Assembly (NCBI GenBank): GCA_016280395.1
Contig: JAEEGQ010000022.1
Span: forward strand, 62,001-126,000
Reading direction: 5' to 3'
Source of the DNA: Lachnospiraceae bacterium
GTDB taxonomy: Bacteria > Bacillota > Clostridia > Lachnospirales > Lachnospiraceae
DNA length: 64,000 bases
Part shown: piece after piece, positions 1-8,846 of the stretch
Layout: every line of letters begins with the position of its first letter
Numbering within the stretch: the first letter of the stretch is position 1
Translations under genes and position numbers: made by a program
Notes under the pieces: generated by a model
What the model saw: only the letters and a program-made list of their open reading frames with translations
Told to the model about the DNA's origin: nothing
The model's database searches: none

Positions 1-1
1 A

Positions 2-1789
2 AAACCGCTGAAAAACATGTTAGGAAGGCTTCGGGAGAGGCTTTCCGCCGTGTATGATGCCGTACTTCCCGAAGAGGAGGCCGGCCTTGTGAAGGCACTT
101 GTGCTGGGGGACAAAAGTACACTGGATGATGACACAAGGGATCTTTACAGACGAAACGGGATAGCGCATATCCTTGCAATATCGGGACTGCATATTTCAC
201 TTGTGGCAGCGGGACTCTATGCGCTTTTGCGTGCGCTGAAAGTTCCGCTTAAACCTGCGGCAGCGGTAACATTCGGAATTGTGTTCTGCTACGGCATGCT
301 CACAGGCTTCTCGGTTTCAACGGTACGCGCTGTCTTTATGACGGGAGTCAGGATGCTTGCACAGATATTGGGACATTCCTACGACTCCGGTGAAGCCTGC
401 GCACTCTGCGGCCTGGGCCTGCTTTTTATACACCCATTGATGCTGTTCGGCGCTTCTTTTGTGCTTTCCTTTGCTGCGGCGATCGGGATCGGTTATTTTA
501 CAAGAGAGTTCGCAAAGTGGGAGAAAACTTCTGAGAAAACGCGTTCGGCGGCAGCTCTCGGAGCGGTGCTTTCAACACTTGCGCCGCAGCTTTCGACTGT
601 GCCTTTTATCTGGTATTTTTACTACGAAATCCCTGTCTACAGTATTCTTGCAAATATGATAATACTGCCCGGAATGTCACTGCTTGTGGCGCTTTCCTCG
701 ATTACCGGCGTGACGGGGCTCGTATTCCTTTCTGTTTCAAGGTTTTTTGCCGGCGGCGTGTTCTTCCTGCTTAAGGCGTATAAATTCGTATGCACGGTAA
801 TGCTGAAACTTCCGAACCCGATCCTTCTCTACGGGAAGCCGGAAAGGATCCGGATGGTTATCTGCTATGCGCTGATAATCCTGTTCTTTGCGGCAGCGGC
901 GCTTATCGGAAAGAAGTACGGAAACGGGGAAATAAGCGCAAAGAAACGGCCATATGCGGCATTGATATTGCTGTTGATACCTCTTGTTTTCATAAAGTTT
1001 CCGCAGAACGGCATAAAGATATCTTTTCTTTCGGTAGGACAAGGGGATTGCTGTGTGATAAAGGTTTCAAACAGGAGCGCGGTAATAGTCGACTGCGGGA
1101 GCAGTTCGGCGCAAAACATTGTACGTTACAGGCTTGAGCCTTTTCTGAAATACAGCGGGATCGATACGATAGAGACCGTGTTCCTGACACATCCCGACAA
1201 GGATCATTTTTCCGGGATCGAAGAACTTCTGCGGGAGATAACGAATGACAGAACATACAGGGGGACGGTGCGGGTAAAACGTTTTGCGGTGACGCCGAAT
1301 ACGCTGAAGAATGAAAAGATAGCAGGAATCCTTGATATTGCGGCAGAAAAAGGTGTTGATGTATTTACATTTCTTGCGGGAGACAAACTTAAGGCCGGGA
1401 ATTTGTCGCTGCTTTGCCTTTCGCCTGATGCATCAACGGATACCGCAGATAATGCGGGCTCGATAGTGCTCGCGGCCCGGTACGGGGAGTTTACGGCACT
1501 GCTTATGGGTGATTCGGGTGCGACCGCGGAACAGGCTGTTATAAACGCCTGCAAGTCAGGGCTTGTGAGCACGCCTGTAAACATCCTGAAGGTTGCTCAT
1601 CACGGGTCAAGGTACTCAACATCCGAGCACTTTTTGGAATCTCTGCAGCCGGTTGCGGCCGTAGTTTCTTTCGGCAAGGGAAATGTATACAACCATCCGC
1701 ACAAAGAACTCCTTCAACGCCTCGAGGCTGTTTCTGCTGTTATCTACAAGACAGGGGCCTCCGGAGCGGCAGTGTTCAGGGTCAGGTGA
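2..1789 (+). CDS. comEC: ComEC/Rec2-family DNA uptake protein, C-terminal part (5' truncated by window edge)
   Basis: Multi-TM competence region (NGIAHILAISGLHISLVAAGLYALLRAL) followed by a metallo-beta-lactamase-like domain (LSVGQGDCCVIK, FLTHPDKDHFSGIEELL, LKVAHHGSRYSTS). The frame is open upstream of the first ATG at 17. Confidence 0.92.
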   Translation, partial: KPLKNMLGRLRERLSAVYDAVLPEEEAGLVKALVLGDKSTLDDDTRDLYRRNGIAHILAISGLHISLVAAGLYALLRALKVPLKPAAAVTFGIVFCYGMLTGFSVSTVRAVFMTGVRMLAQILGHSYDSGEACALCGLGLLFIHPLMLFGASFVLSFAAAIGIGYFTREFAKWEKTSEKTRSAAALGAVLSTLAPQLSTVPFIWYFYYEIPVYSILANMIILPGMSLLVALSSITGVTGLVFLSVSRFFAGGVFFLLKAYKFVCTVMLKLPNPILLYGKPERIRMVICYALIILFFAAAALIGKKYGNGEISAKKRPYAALILLLIPLVFIKFPQNGIKISFLSVGQGDCCVIKVSNRSAVIVDCGSSSAQNIVRYRLEPFLKYSGIDTIETVFLTHPDKDHFSGIEELLREITNDRTYRGTVRVKRFAVTPNTLKNEKIAGILDIAAEKGVDVFTFLAGDKLKAGNLSLLCLSPDASTDTADNAGSIVLAARYGEFTALLMGDSGATAEQAVINACKSGLVSTPVNILKVAHHGSRYSTSEHFLESLQPVAAVVSFGKGNVYNHPHKELLQRLEAVSAVIYKTGASGAAVFRVR

Positions 1790-1815
1790 GCAGGTTTATC
1801 TTTTCGAAAAAAGTG

Positions 1816-1844
1816 TTTACATATAATTCGAATAATGCTAAAAT
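1816..1844 (+). promoter_or_regulatory. Putative sigma-A promoter TTTACA-N17-TAAAAT
   Basis: TTTACA 1816-1821, 17-nt spacer, TAAAAT 1839-1844, upstream of RBS AGGAGGG and the ATG at 1885. Confidence 0.6.
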
Positions 1845-1884
1845 CATGTCAGATTTAAAAATAAAACCTTAGGAGGGTATTATT

Positions 1885-2334
1885 ATGGCTTTTTGTCCTA
1901 AATGCGGCGCTCAGATACCTGACGGTGCAAATGTATGTCCGCAGTGCGGTGCTCAGCTTGGCATGGCTGCCGGAGTTGATCCCAATGCGCAGTTCGATCA
2001 TACTGCAGAGTTTTCTGCAAAGGATGTTTCTGACAACAAGTGCTATGCTGTGCTTCCTTACCTTCTTGGTATCATCGGTATCCTTGTTACCGCGCTTATA
2101 AGCAAGGAATCACCTTTTGTTCAGTTCCATCTTCGTCAGGCTATCAAGTTTACCGTTGTAAGCAGTCTTATTGGTATCTGCACGGTACTTCTTGTATGGA
2201 CTCTTATCGTTCCGCTTGCAGCAGCTATCTGCAGTATAATTATCCTGGTCCTCAAGATCATAGTTGTATTCCAGATTTTCCAGGGCAAGTCGATCGAGCC
2301 TGCTATCATAAGAAACCTTGGTTTCTTAAGGTAA
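1885..2334 (+). CDS. Zinc-ribbon membrane protein (DUF4870-like)
   Basis: N-terminal CPKCGAQIPDGANVCPQCG zinc ribbon, then hydrophobic helices; RBS upstream. Confidence 0.8.
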   Translation: MAFCPKCGAQIPDGANVCPQCGAQLGMAAGVDPNAQFDHTAEFSAKDVSDNKCYAVLPYLLGIIGILVTALISKESPFVQFHLRQAIKFTVVSSLIGICTVLLVWTLIVPLAAAICSIIILVLKIIVVFQIFQGKSIEPAIIRNLGFLR

Positions 2335-2347
2335 TTGTCAATCATTG

Positions 2348-2378
2348 CAAGGTGCCGGGCTCCCGGCACCTTGTTTTT
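2348..2378 (+). terminator. Rho-independent terminator
   Basis: CAAGGTGCCGGG/CCCGGCACCTTG stem followed by TTTTT. Confidence 0.85.
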
Positions 2379-2452
2379 CTTTGTGTACATGCAGCTTTTG
2401 AAATTCGGAACGGCATCTTACGGGTATACCGGAAAACAGGAAGGAAAAGAAT

Positions 2453-3181
2453 ATGTATTGTTCAAATTGCGGCACTCTGATGCCGTCGAATAGCGATATT
2501 TGCCCAAACTGCGGGGAAATGCGGATCAATCCGGAGAAATACCGGGTGCATAAGGGCTTTGCCATTGCGTGCCTTGCGTTCTCCCTGACAGCATTTTTCA
2601 TGGAAATCCTGTACTATTGTCTGGCCGGCAGGGTGATCATGGGGATGGGGTTCATCGATTTTTTGCGTTATTATTTCTCCGATCCGAAGTATTTATTGCT
2701 TTTGATCCTGGAATTTGCAGCTTTCGGCGCTGTTATTGCAGGAAGCGCGCTGCTTCGAAAGAAGCCTCTTGTAATGGCGTGCGCGGGAGCGCTTTTCAGT
2801 GTGATGACCCTGATCTCATGGGCGCGCACACATATAGAGGTATACAGGATTTACGGTAACAGGTATTGGACAGACAGAGCGGTGCTTATCAGCAATGCGT
2901 TGACATTGATCTTCCTGGTAGCTTTTGCAATGTTTTTCACAGCTGTTCTCTTAAAAGATGAAAAACGGCGTATATTTGCCGTGATATGCGCGGTATTGTT
3001 CGCTATCTGCATCGTAAAAGAAACGATGAGCATATTAAACGCAAATTTGATGAGCAGCACCATGGCTCAGATCAATGTTATCAAGAGCGTGGCATTGCTC
3101 CTGACAGAGAGCACGTTCATACTTGCGGCCATCGGGCTTGCGGTGATACCGGGAAAGCCCGACGCGTACGGAAAATACTGA
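2453..3181 (+). CDS. Zinc-ribbon multi-pass membrane protein
   Basis: MYCSNCGTLMPSNSDICPNCGEM zinc ribbon followed by several TM segments. Confidence 0.75.
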   Translation: MYCSNCGTLMPSNSDICPNCGEMRINPEKYRVHKGFAIACLAFSLTAFFMEILYYCLAGRVIMGMGFIDFLRYYFSDPKYLLLLILEFAAFGAVIAGSALLRKKPLVMACAGALFSVMTLISWARTHIEVYRIYGNRYWTDRAVLISNALTLIFLVAFAMFFTAVLLKDEKRRIFAVICAVLFAICIVKETMSILNANLMSSTMAQINVIKSVALLLTESTFILAAIGLAVIPGKPDAYGKY

Positions 3182-3288
3182 ATTACATGAGGAGGCTCCG
3201 GTGAAAACGGGCACTGCCGGATGACAGACAGGAGCGCGACGCCGATCTTTGAGGGGTGGCCGACGATGCATTTAAGAGGTTTTGACGT

Positions 3289-3651
3289 ATGGAAAAACGG
3301 ATAAAAGAATATCTTGCGAAGGTCGATGCCCTGCTAAATGACATGAAAAACGGCGGAGTGCCCGCAAACGATATCGACGACATTATCACGGAACACCTGA
3401 CACAAATAAACTTTTTCTCACACGAAAGGCTTATTCACCTGATCGTGACTGCACTTTTTGCGGTGTTAGAGGTTGTTGCGCTGTTTATGTCGCTTGTTAC
3501 CGGAAATATAGCGGCAACGGTGCTTACCGTGGCGGTCCTTGTGCTTCTCGTTCCCTATGTGAGACATTATTATATACTTGAAAACAGCGTCCAAAGGATG
3601 TATTCTCAATACGACGCGCTCTTACAATATAAGCGCAGCGGAAAACTATAA
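3289..3651 (+). CDS. Small membrane protein of unknown function
   Basis: 120-aa ORF with two hydrophobic segments, adjacent to the downstream CDS. Confidence 0.6.
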   Translation: MEKRIKEYLAKVDALLNDMKNGGVPANDIDDIITEHLTQINFFSHERLIHLIVTALFAVLEVVALFMSLVTGNIAATVLTVAVLVLLVPYVRHYYILENSVQRMYSQYDALLQYKRSGKL

Positions 3652-3666
3652 ATGACGGGGGTAACA

Positions 3667-5130
3667 ATGGGAAAACAGAACAGAAAATTTACGATCCTGC
3701 ACTCAAATGATCTTCACGGCGATTTCTTTCCAAAGGAGAAGGACGGGAAGGAGAGCGGCGGTCTAAGCCGTCTTGCGGGCTATGTCGAGAATACCCGTAA
3801 AGAAGAAGAAAATGTAATATACGCCATCGCGGGCGATATGTTCAGAGGCTCGGTCATAGACTCGGAATTCTGCGGTCTTTCGACCATCGACCTCATGAAC
3901 AACCTTCGCCCGGACGTAGTGACGGTCGGAAACCACGAGGTCGATTACGGCTTCGCGCACCTTCTTTTCCTTGAGAAATGCGCGAAATTTCCGATCGTTA
4001 ACGCGAACCTCTTCATTACAATAAACAATTCACGTGTGTTCATGCCGTATATCAATATCGATGTCGGAGGGATCCGCGTCATGTTCATCGGCATACTGAC
4101 GGAAGAAGTGCTTGCGTCAACCAAGTCGGAGCACATCATCGGAACCTTCATCGACCTTGAGGATGCGGCAAAGGAAGTAGGTATAATCTGCGATAACTAC
4201 AGAACCACCCGCACGGACTATACAGTGCTTCTTACGCATATAGGTTTTGAGAACGATATCAAACTCGCAGAGATGCTCAACCCCGACTGGGGCGTTGATA
4301 TCATAATCGGCGGTCATTCCCACACCTTCATGGAAAAGCCCGAATTTGTCAACGGTATCCCCATTGTTCAGGCAGGAACCGGCACGGGCGTTATCGGAAA
4401 GGCTGAGATAGAGCTTAAAGACGGGGGCGGCGTGGAAAGCTTCAAATGGACCTGCGTGCCGATAAATCCTGAAACGGCGCCTGAAGACAAGATAATGACG
4501 GGGCTTCTCGAAAGCTACAAAACACAGACTGATACAAAGTATAAGCGGGTCATCACGCGCTGGGCAAGGGCGCTTACGCATCCTTCACGCGAGCAGGAAA
4601 CCGAGATGGGCAATCTCTATGCGGATGCCCTTGCCGATGACGCAAGTTACGACGTTATGTTCATGGGCTCCGGCAGTATCCGGAAAAAAGAGGCCGGACC
4701 TGTTATTGAATATCAGGATCTTGTTGAAAATACGCCGTTTGACGGCCCCATCCATATGGTGGAGGTCACGGGAGCGCAGCTTCGCAGGATCATGCAGCAC
4801 CTCATGAGGGATGAAGCATGGGTTGGAGAGACGGAGTTTTACCAGATATCAAGCGCGCTCCGCATAACCTACAGAAAATCCACACACACCATTGAGAGCC
4901 TGACCTTCAGGGGCGAGCCCGTTACCGATGATATGAGGATAAAGCTTGGCCTTCAGGATTATCACTTCAAGAATTTTACTGCTTTCTTCGGAGTTCCGGT
5001 CGAGGAAGTGGCCGCCAACATGAAACCGAGAGTGGTCGCAACCTCCGAGCAGAACCTGATCATGGAATACTTTGCTACAAACAGCGGTCTTGACGCGCAC
5101 GTCGACGGCAGGATCACCGTGCTTGAATGA
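3667..5130 (+). CDS. 5'-nucleotidase/2',3'-cyclic phosphodiesterase-type metallophosphoesterase, no evident signal peptide
   Basis: Motifs ILHSNDLHGD, GNHEVDYG, IIIGGHSHT; C-terminal 5'-nucleotidase domain. Likely start is the ATG at 3667 behind GGGGG. Confidence 0.88.
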   Translation: MGKQNRKFTILHSNDLHGDFFPKEKDGKESGGLSRLAGYVENTRKEEENVIYAIAGDMFRGSVIDSEFCGLSTIDLMNNLRPDVVTVGNHEVDYGFAHLLFLEKCAKFPIVNANLFITINNSRVFMPYINIDVGGIRVMFIGILTEEVLASTKSEHIIGTFIDLEDAAKEVGIICDNYRTTRTDYTVLLTHIGFENDIKLAEMLNPDWGVDIIIGGHSHTFMEKPEFVNGIPIVQAGTGTGVIGKAEIELKDGGGVESFKWTCVPINPETAPEDKIMTGLLESYKTQTDTKYKRVITRWARALTHPSREQETEMGNLYADALADDASYDVMFMGSGSIRKKEAGPVIEYQDLVENTPFDGPIHMVEVTGAQLRRIMQHLMRDEAWVGETEFYQISSALRITYRKSTHTIESLTFRGEPVTDDMRIKLGLQDYHFKNFTAFFGVPVEEVAANMKPRVVATSEQNLIMEYFATNSGLDAHVDGRITVLE

Positions 5131-5185
5131 AAGGACCTAAAAACCGGACCGGCGACTGAAAGGCCGGGTACGGACCGGGGAATTT

Positions 5186-6325
5186 ATGAAAAAGATATTT
5201 GCATTTCTAAAAAAAGAACTGATGCTGACGCTGTCGCTTATCGCGGCAGCGTTGGCTCTTATTATCACGCCGCCCACAAAGGAGCTGCTTTCCGACATAG
5301 ACTGGAGGACACTTGGCACGCTTCTTATGATGCTCTGCGTGCTCGAAGGCTTTAAGCAGGAAAAGCTGCTTTCGCCGCTCGTGAGGCTGGCCGCGCGCTT
5401 TAAGGCTCCGGTAACGCTGTCGCTTTTTCTGGTGTTTGGCGTGTTCTTTTCGTCGATGTTCGTGACGAACGACGTTTCGCTTATTATCTTTGTCCCACTC
5501 ACTATCATGATATTTCGCGGAACAGGGCTTGAAAACTACATCCTTCCCATTATCACGATGCAGAATATCGCTGCTATCCGCGGCTCTCTGCTGATGCCCT
5601 TCGGAAGCCCGCAGAACCTGTTCCTGTACGGCAAATTCGGGGTGAGCATCTGGCATTTCATGCTCCACATGTCACCGCTTTGCGCAATGTCTGCGGTGCT
5701 CATAGTGATATTTATACTGTTTATCTACAGAAAGAGCACTGTCAGGACACTTTCGGTCGATGAAGAACTTGTAAAAAAGGACGGGAGCTTTACCGTCAAA
5801 AAAGGCGTTTATTATGCGCTGTTCCTGCTGGTGATAGCAGTTATCGTCACAAGGACGCAGTACTGGTACATTGCTATAGCGATAGTTGTCGGCGCGCTGC
5901 TCCTGTTTGACAGGGGGATATTCTTAAAGGTCGATTACGTGCTCTTGTTCACTTTCCTGTGCTTTTTCATCTTTTCGTCATCAATTGCCGCAAACGGGAA
6001 TATCGCAGGATTTCTGAAAACCGCGGTCGCAGGGAACGAATACTGGTGGAGCTTAGGGTTAAGCCAGATCATTTCCAATGTTCCTTCAACTATAGTCCTC
6101 TATCCGTTTGCCGAGAATTACGCAGGACTTATCTACGGAGCGGACACCGCGGGCCTTCTGTCGATAATCGGATCCCTTGCATCCGTTATCAACTACAGGA
6201 TCTATGTCCGCGAATATCCCGGGAACGGCGGGAAGTTCCTTAAGGTTTTCACGCTTATCAGCTGGGCGTTCTTCATTATTGTTGTTATACCCGGTCTTCT
6301 CCTTGCGAGATGGCGCTTTTTCTGA
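5186..6325 (+). CDS. Anion permease of the ArsB/CitMHS/SLC13-like type
   Basis: About 10 TM helices; FVTNDVSLIIFVPLTIMIF and the repeated SNVPSTIVLYPF-type motif typical of the ion-transporter superfamily. Confidence 0.75.
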   Translation: MKKIFAFLKKELMLTLSLIAAALALIITPPTKELLSDIDWRTLGTLLMMLCVLEGFKQEKLLSPLVRLAARFKAPVTLSLFLVFGVFFSSMFVTNDVSLIIFVPLTIMIFRGTGLENYILPIITMQNIAAIRGSLLMPFGSPQNLFLYGKFGVSIWHFMLHMSPLCAMSAVLIVIFILFIYRKSTVRTLSVDEELVKKDGSFTVKKGVYYALFLLVIAVIVTRTQYWYIAIAIVVGALLLFDRGIFLKVDYVLLFTFLCFFIFSSSIAANGNIAGFLKTAVAGNEYWWSLGLSQIISNVPSTIVLYPFAENYAGLIYGADTAGLLSIIGSLASVINYRIYVREYPGNGGKFLKVFTLISWAFFIIVVIPGLLLARWRFF

Positions 6326-6341
6326 TATCTGCGCATAACCG

Positions 6342-6455
6342 CGGCACCAAACGGCCTGCTGCTCAGGAAACGGCCTGGGGCTCAGGAAACAGCTTGCGGC
6401 TCAGTAAACAGACTGCGGCTCGGTATAAGGCGCGCTGCTTAGGACACCGCTTCCA
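6342..6455. repeat. Degenerate 19-bp tandem repeat, about six units
   Basis: Units at 6342, 6361, 6380, 6399, 6418 and 6437; consensus approximately GCTCAGGAAACRGCYTGCG. Period 19 is not a multiple of 3. Confidence 0.8.
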
Positions 6456-6484
6456 AAAAGTTTATGCAAAAAGCACAAAAACAG

Positions 6485-6513
6485 TTGTTTTTGGAGCGAA
6501 AAATTGGTAAAAT
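6485..6513 (+). promoter_or_regulatory. Putative promoter TTGTTT-N17-TAAAAT
   Basis: TTGTTT 6485-6490 and TAAAAT 6508-6513, upstream of the EF-G-like CDS. Confidence 0.55.
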
Positions 6514-6556
6514 ACATTTATGTGCAGCCGGCCATCCCGGCAGCACGATCATAAGT

Positions 6557-6570
6557 GTCACTTAAGTGAC
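6557..6570. promoter_or_regulatory. Perfect 14-bp palindrome in the leader of the EF-G-like gene
   Basis: GTCACTTAAGTGAC is its own reverse complement and lies between the promoter and the RBS. Confidence 0.5.
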
Positions 6571-6585
6571 GGGACGGAGGAATTT

Positions 6586-8679
6586 ATGGAGGTTTACAAG
6601 TACGAACAGATCCGTAATGTAGCTGTGTTGGGGCACGGCGGCTGTGGCAAGACAACGCTGGTCGAAGCCATGGCATATGTTACAGGAGCCATCAGCAGAC
6701 TGGGCAGGGTTGAAGACGGCTCTACTATCAGCGACTATGACAAAGAAGAGAACAAGCGCCTTTTCTCTATCGGAACATCAGTAGTTCCCGTTATCTGGGA
6801 TAATGTTAAGATCAATGTCCTTGATACTCCCGGTTATTTCGATTTTGCCGGCGAGGTTGAGGAAGCACTTGATGCAGCAGATGCTGCAGTTATCGTTGTT
6901 TCCGCCAAAGCAGGCATCGAAGTCGGCACCATGAAGGCATGGGATTCATGCGAGAAAAAGAATCTTCCGCGTATGTTCTTTGTAACCGACATGGATGATG
7001 ACAATGCAAGCTACCGTGAAGTCGTTGAAAAGCTCCAGGAGCTTTACGGCAAGAAGATCGCGCCTTTCCATTCACCTATCCGTGAAAACGAGAAGTTTGT
7101 CGGTTTTGTAAACGTTGTAAAGATGAAAGGCCGCAGATTTACAAAGCTTTCTGACTACGAAGAATGCGAGATTCCAGATTACACAAAGGAATACGTTGAA
7201 AAATACAGAGAATCACTGCTTGATTCCGTTGCGGAGACAAGCGAGGAACTTATGGAAAAATACTTTGAAGGTGAAGAGTTCACTCCCCAGGAGATCTCGA
7301 CAGCCCTTCGAAGCAGCGTAAGCGCATGTGATATCGTTCCCGTTCTTATGGGTTCGGGCCTTAACGCGCAGGGCGTAAAGATGCTCCTTCAGGAGATAGT
7401 TACATACTTCCCGTCGCCCAACAAGTGTGTCATCACAGGCGTTAATGCAACAACAGGCGCAAACTTCCACGCAGATTATGATGCAAACAAGCCTATGACC
7501 GCGAAAGTCTTCAAGACCATCGCAGATCCTTTCGTAGGTAAGTTCTCGCTCGTTAAAGTATGCTCGGGTATCCTTAATACCGACAATCCCGTTTATAACG
7601 CAGACAAGGATACAGAAGAGAAGATATCCAAGCTCTACGTGCTCCGCGGCAAGGACCAGATCGAAGTAAAAGAGCTTTATGCAGGCGATATCGGTGCCAT
7701 CGGCAAGCTTTCCGACACTAAGACCGGTGATACCCTTTCAACAAAGGCCAATCCCATCAACTTTGACCGTGCGGAGATGCCGGTTCCTTACACCTACCAG
7801 CGTTATGAAACAAAGAACAAGGGCGATGACGACAAGGTTTCACAGGCTCTTCAGAAGCTTATGGAAGAAGATCTCACCCTTAAAGTCGTTAACGATCCCG
7901 AGAACCGCCAGAGTCTTCTCTACGGTCTTGGCGACCAGCATCTTGATGTAACGGTGAGCAAGCTTCTTACACGTTACAAAGTTGATGTTGAGCTTTCGAA
8001 GCCCCGTGTTCCTTATCGTGAGACGATCCGCAAGAAAGCAGCCATGATCCAGGGACGTCACAAGAAGCAGTCAGGCGGCGCAGGCCAGTTCGGTGATGTT
8101 AAGATGGACTTCGAGCCTTCGGGTGATCTTGAGAAGCCTTACATCTTCGAAGAGAAGATATTCGGCGGGGCAGTTCCGAAGAACTTCTTCCCTGCTATCG
8201 AAAAAGGTATCGCCGAGTCAGTCCTTCGCGGACCGCTTGCGGGATATCCCGTTGTGGGCATCAAGGCTACGCTCGTTGATGGTTCCTACCACCCTGTCGA
8301 TTCAAACGAAATGGCATTCAAGATGGCTTCCATCAAGGCATTCAAGGCCGGCATCATGGAAGCAAGCCCCATCCTTCTTGAGCCTATCGCTTCCCTTAAG
8401 GTCGTTGTTCCGGATAAATTCACCGGTGATGTTATGGGCGATCTTTCAAAACGCCGCGGCCGCGTGCTCGGCATGAATCCGCTCCACAACGGCAAGCAGG
8501 AGATACTTGCGGATATTCCGCTTGCAGAGCTTTACGGCTACTGCACTGCACTCCGCTCCATGACCGGCGGTATCGGCGACTATTCATATGAGTTCAACCG
8601 CTATGAGCCCGCTCCCGCAGATGTTCAGGCAAAGGTCATCGAGGAAGCAGACAAGCCGGCAGATACAGACGAAGACTGA
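6586..8679 (+). CDS. EF-G-like translational GTPase (paralogue type, GHGGCGKTT P-loop)
   Basis: MEVYKYEQIRNVAVLGHGGCGKTTLVEAM, VLDTPGYFDFAGEVEEAL, full EF-G domain order; RBS GGAGG 5 nt before the ATG at 6586. Confidence 0.9.
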   Translation: MEVYKYEQIRNVAVLGHGGCGKTTLVEAMAYVTGAISRLGRVEDGSTISDYDKEENKRLFSIGTSVVPVIWDNVKINVLDTPGYFDFAGEVEEALDAADAAVIVVSAKAGIEVGTMKAWDSCEKKNLPRMFFVTDMDDDNASYREVVEKLQELYGKKIAPFHSPIRENEKFVGFVNVVKMKGRRFTKLSDYEECEIPDYTKEYVEKYRESLLDSVAETSEELMEKYFEGEEFTPQEISTALRSSVSACDIVPVLMGSGLNAQGVKMLLQEIVTYFPSPNKCVITGVNATTGANFHADYDANKPMTAKVFKTIADPFVGKFSLVKVCSGILNTDNPVYNADKDTEEKISKLYVLRGKDQIEVKELYAGDIGAIGKLSDTKTGDTLSTKANPINFDRAEMPVPYTYQRYETKNKGDDDKVSQALQKLMEEDLTLKVVNDPENRQSLLYGLGDQHLDVTVSKLLTRYKVDVELSKPRVPYRETIRKKAAMIQGRHKKQSGGAGQFGDVKMDFEPSGDLEKPYIFEEKIFGGAVPKNFFPAIEKGIAESVLRGPLAGYPVVGIKATLVDGSYHPVDSNEMAFKMASIKAFKAGIMEASPILLEPIASLKVVVPDKFTGDVMGDLSKRRGRVLGMNPLHNGKQEILADIPLAELYGYCTALRSMTGGIGDYSYEFNRYEPAPADVQAKVIEEADKPADTDED

Positions 8680-8692
8680 TAAAATGCATTAC

Positions 8693-8726
8693 CACGGAGA
8701 CTGTGAAAAGCAGTCTCCGTGTTTTT
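8693..8726 (+). terminator. Rho-independent terminator
   Basis: CACGGAGACTG/CAGTCTCCGTG stem, then TTTTT. Confidence 0.88.
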
Positions 8727-8738
8727 GTCCGGAGCCTG

Positions 8739-8758
8739 CAGGAGTCAGCCTGCTCGAT
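8739..8758. repeat. Dispersed intergenic element, copy 1
   Basis: CAGGAGTCAGCCTGCTCGAT; 19/20 identical to 58254-58273. Confidence 0.5.
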
Positions 8759-8785
8759 TGTGTAAGCGGTCTCCAAGTTTTACTC

Positions 8786-8814
8786 TTTACTTATAGTTGA
8801 AAAAATGGTACAAT
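8786..8814 (+). promoter_or_regulatory. Putative promoter TTTACT-N17-TACAAT
   Basis: TTTACT 8786-8791, TACAAT 8809-8814, upstream of the histidine kinase. Confidence 0.55.
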
Positions 8815-8846
8815 AAAGTGATTAAAAATGGGTTTCAGGAGTGAGT

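Noticed and set aside
4117-4581. Long antisense ORFs inside strong CDSs (e.g. 4117-4581, 43297-44022, 56534-57709)
   Set aside because: Opposite to confident conserved genes, low-complexity or arginine/cysteine-rich translations and no RBS; typical shadow ORFs in GC-rich third-position DNA.
6310-6510. ORF of 66 aa across the 19-bp tandem repeat
   Set aside because: Overlaps the permease end, no RBS, and the 19-bp period is incompatible with repeated peptide structure; treated as non-coding.
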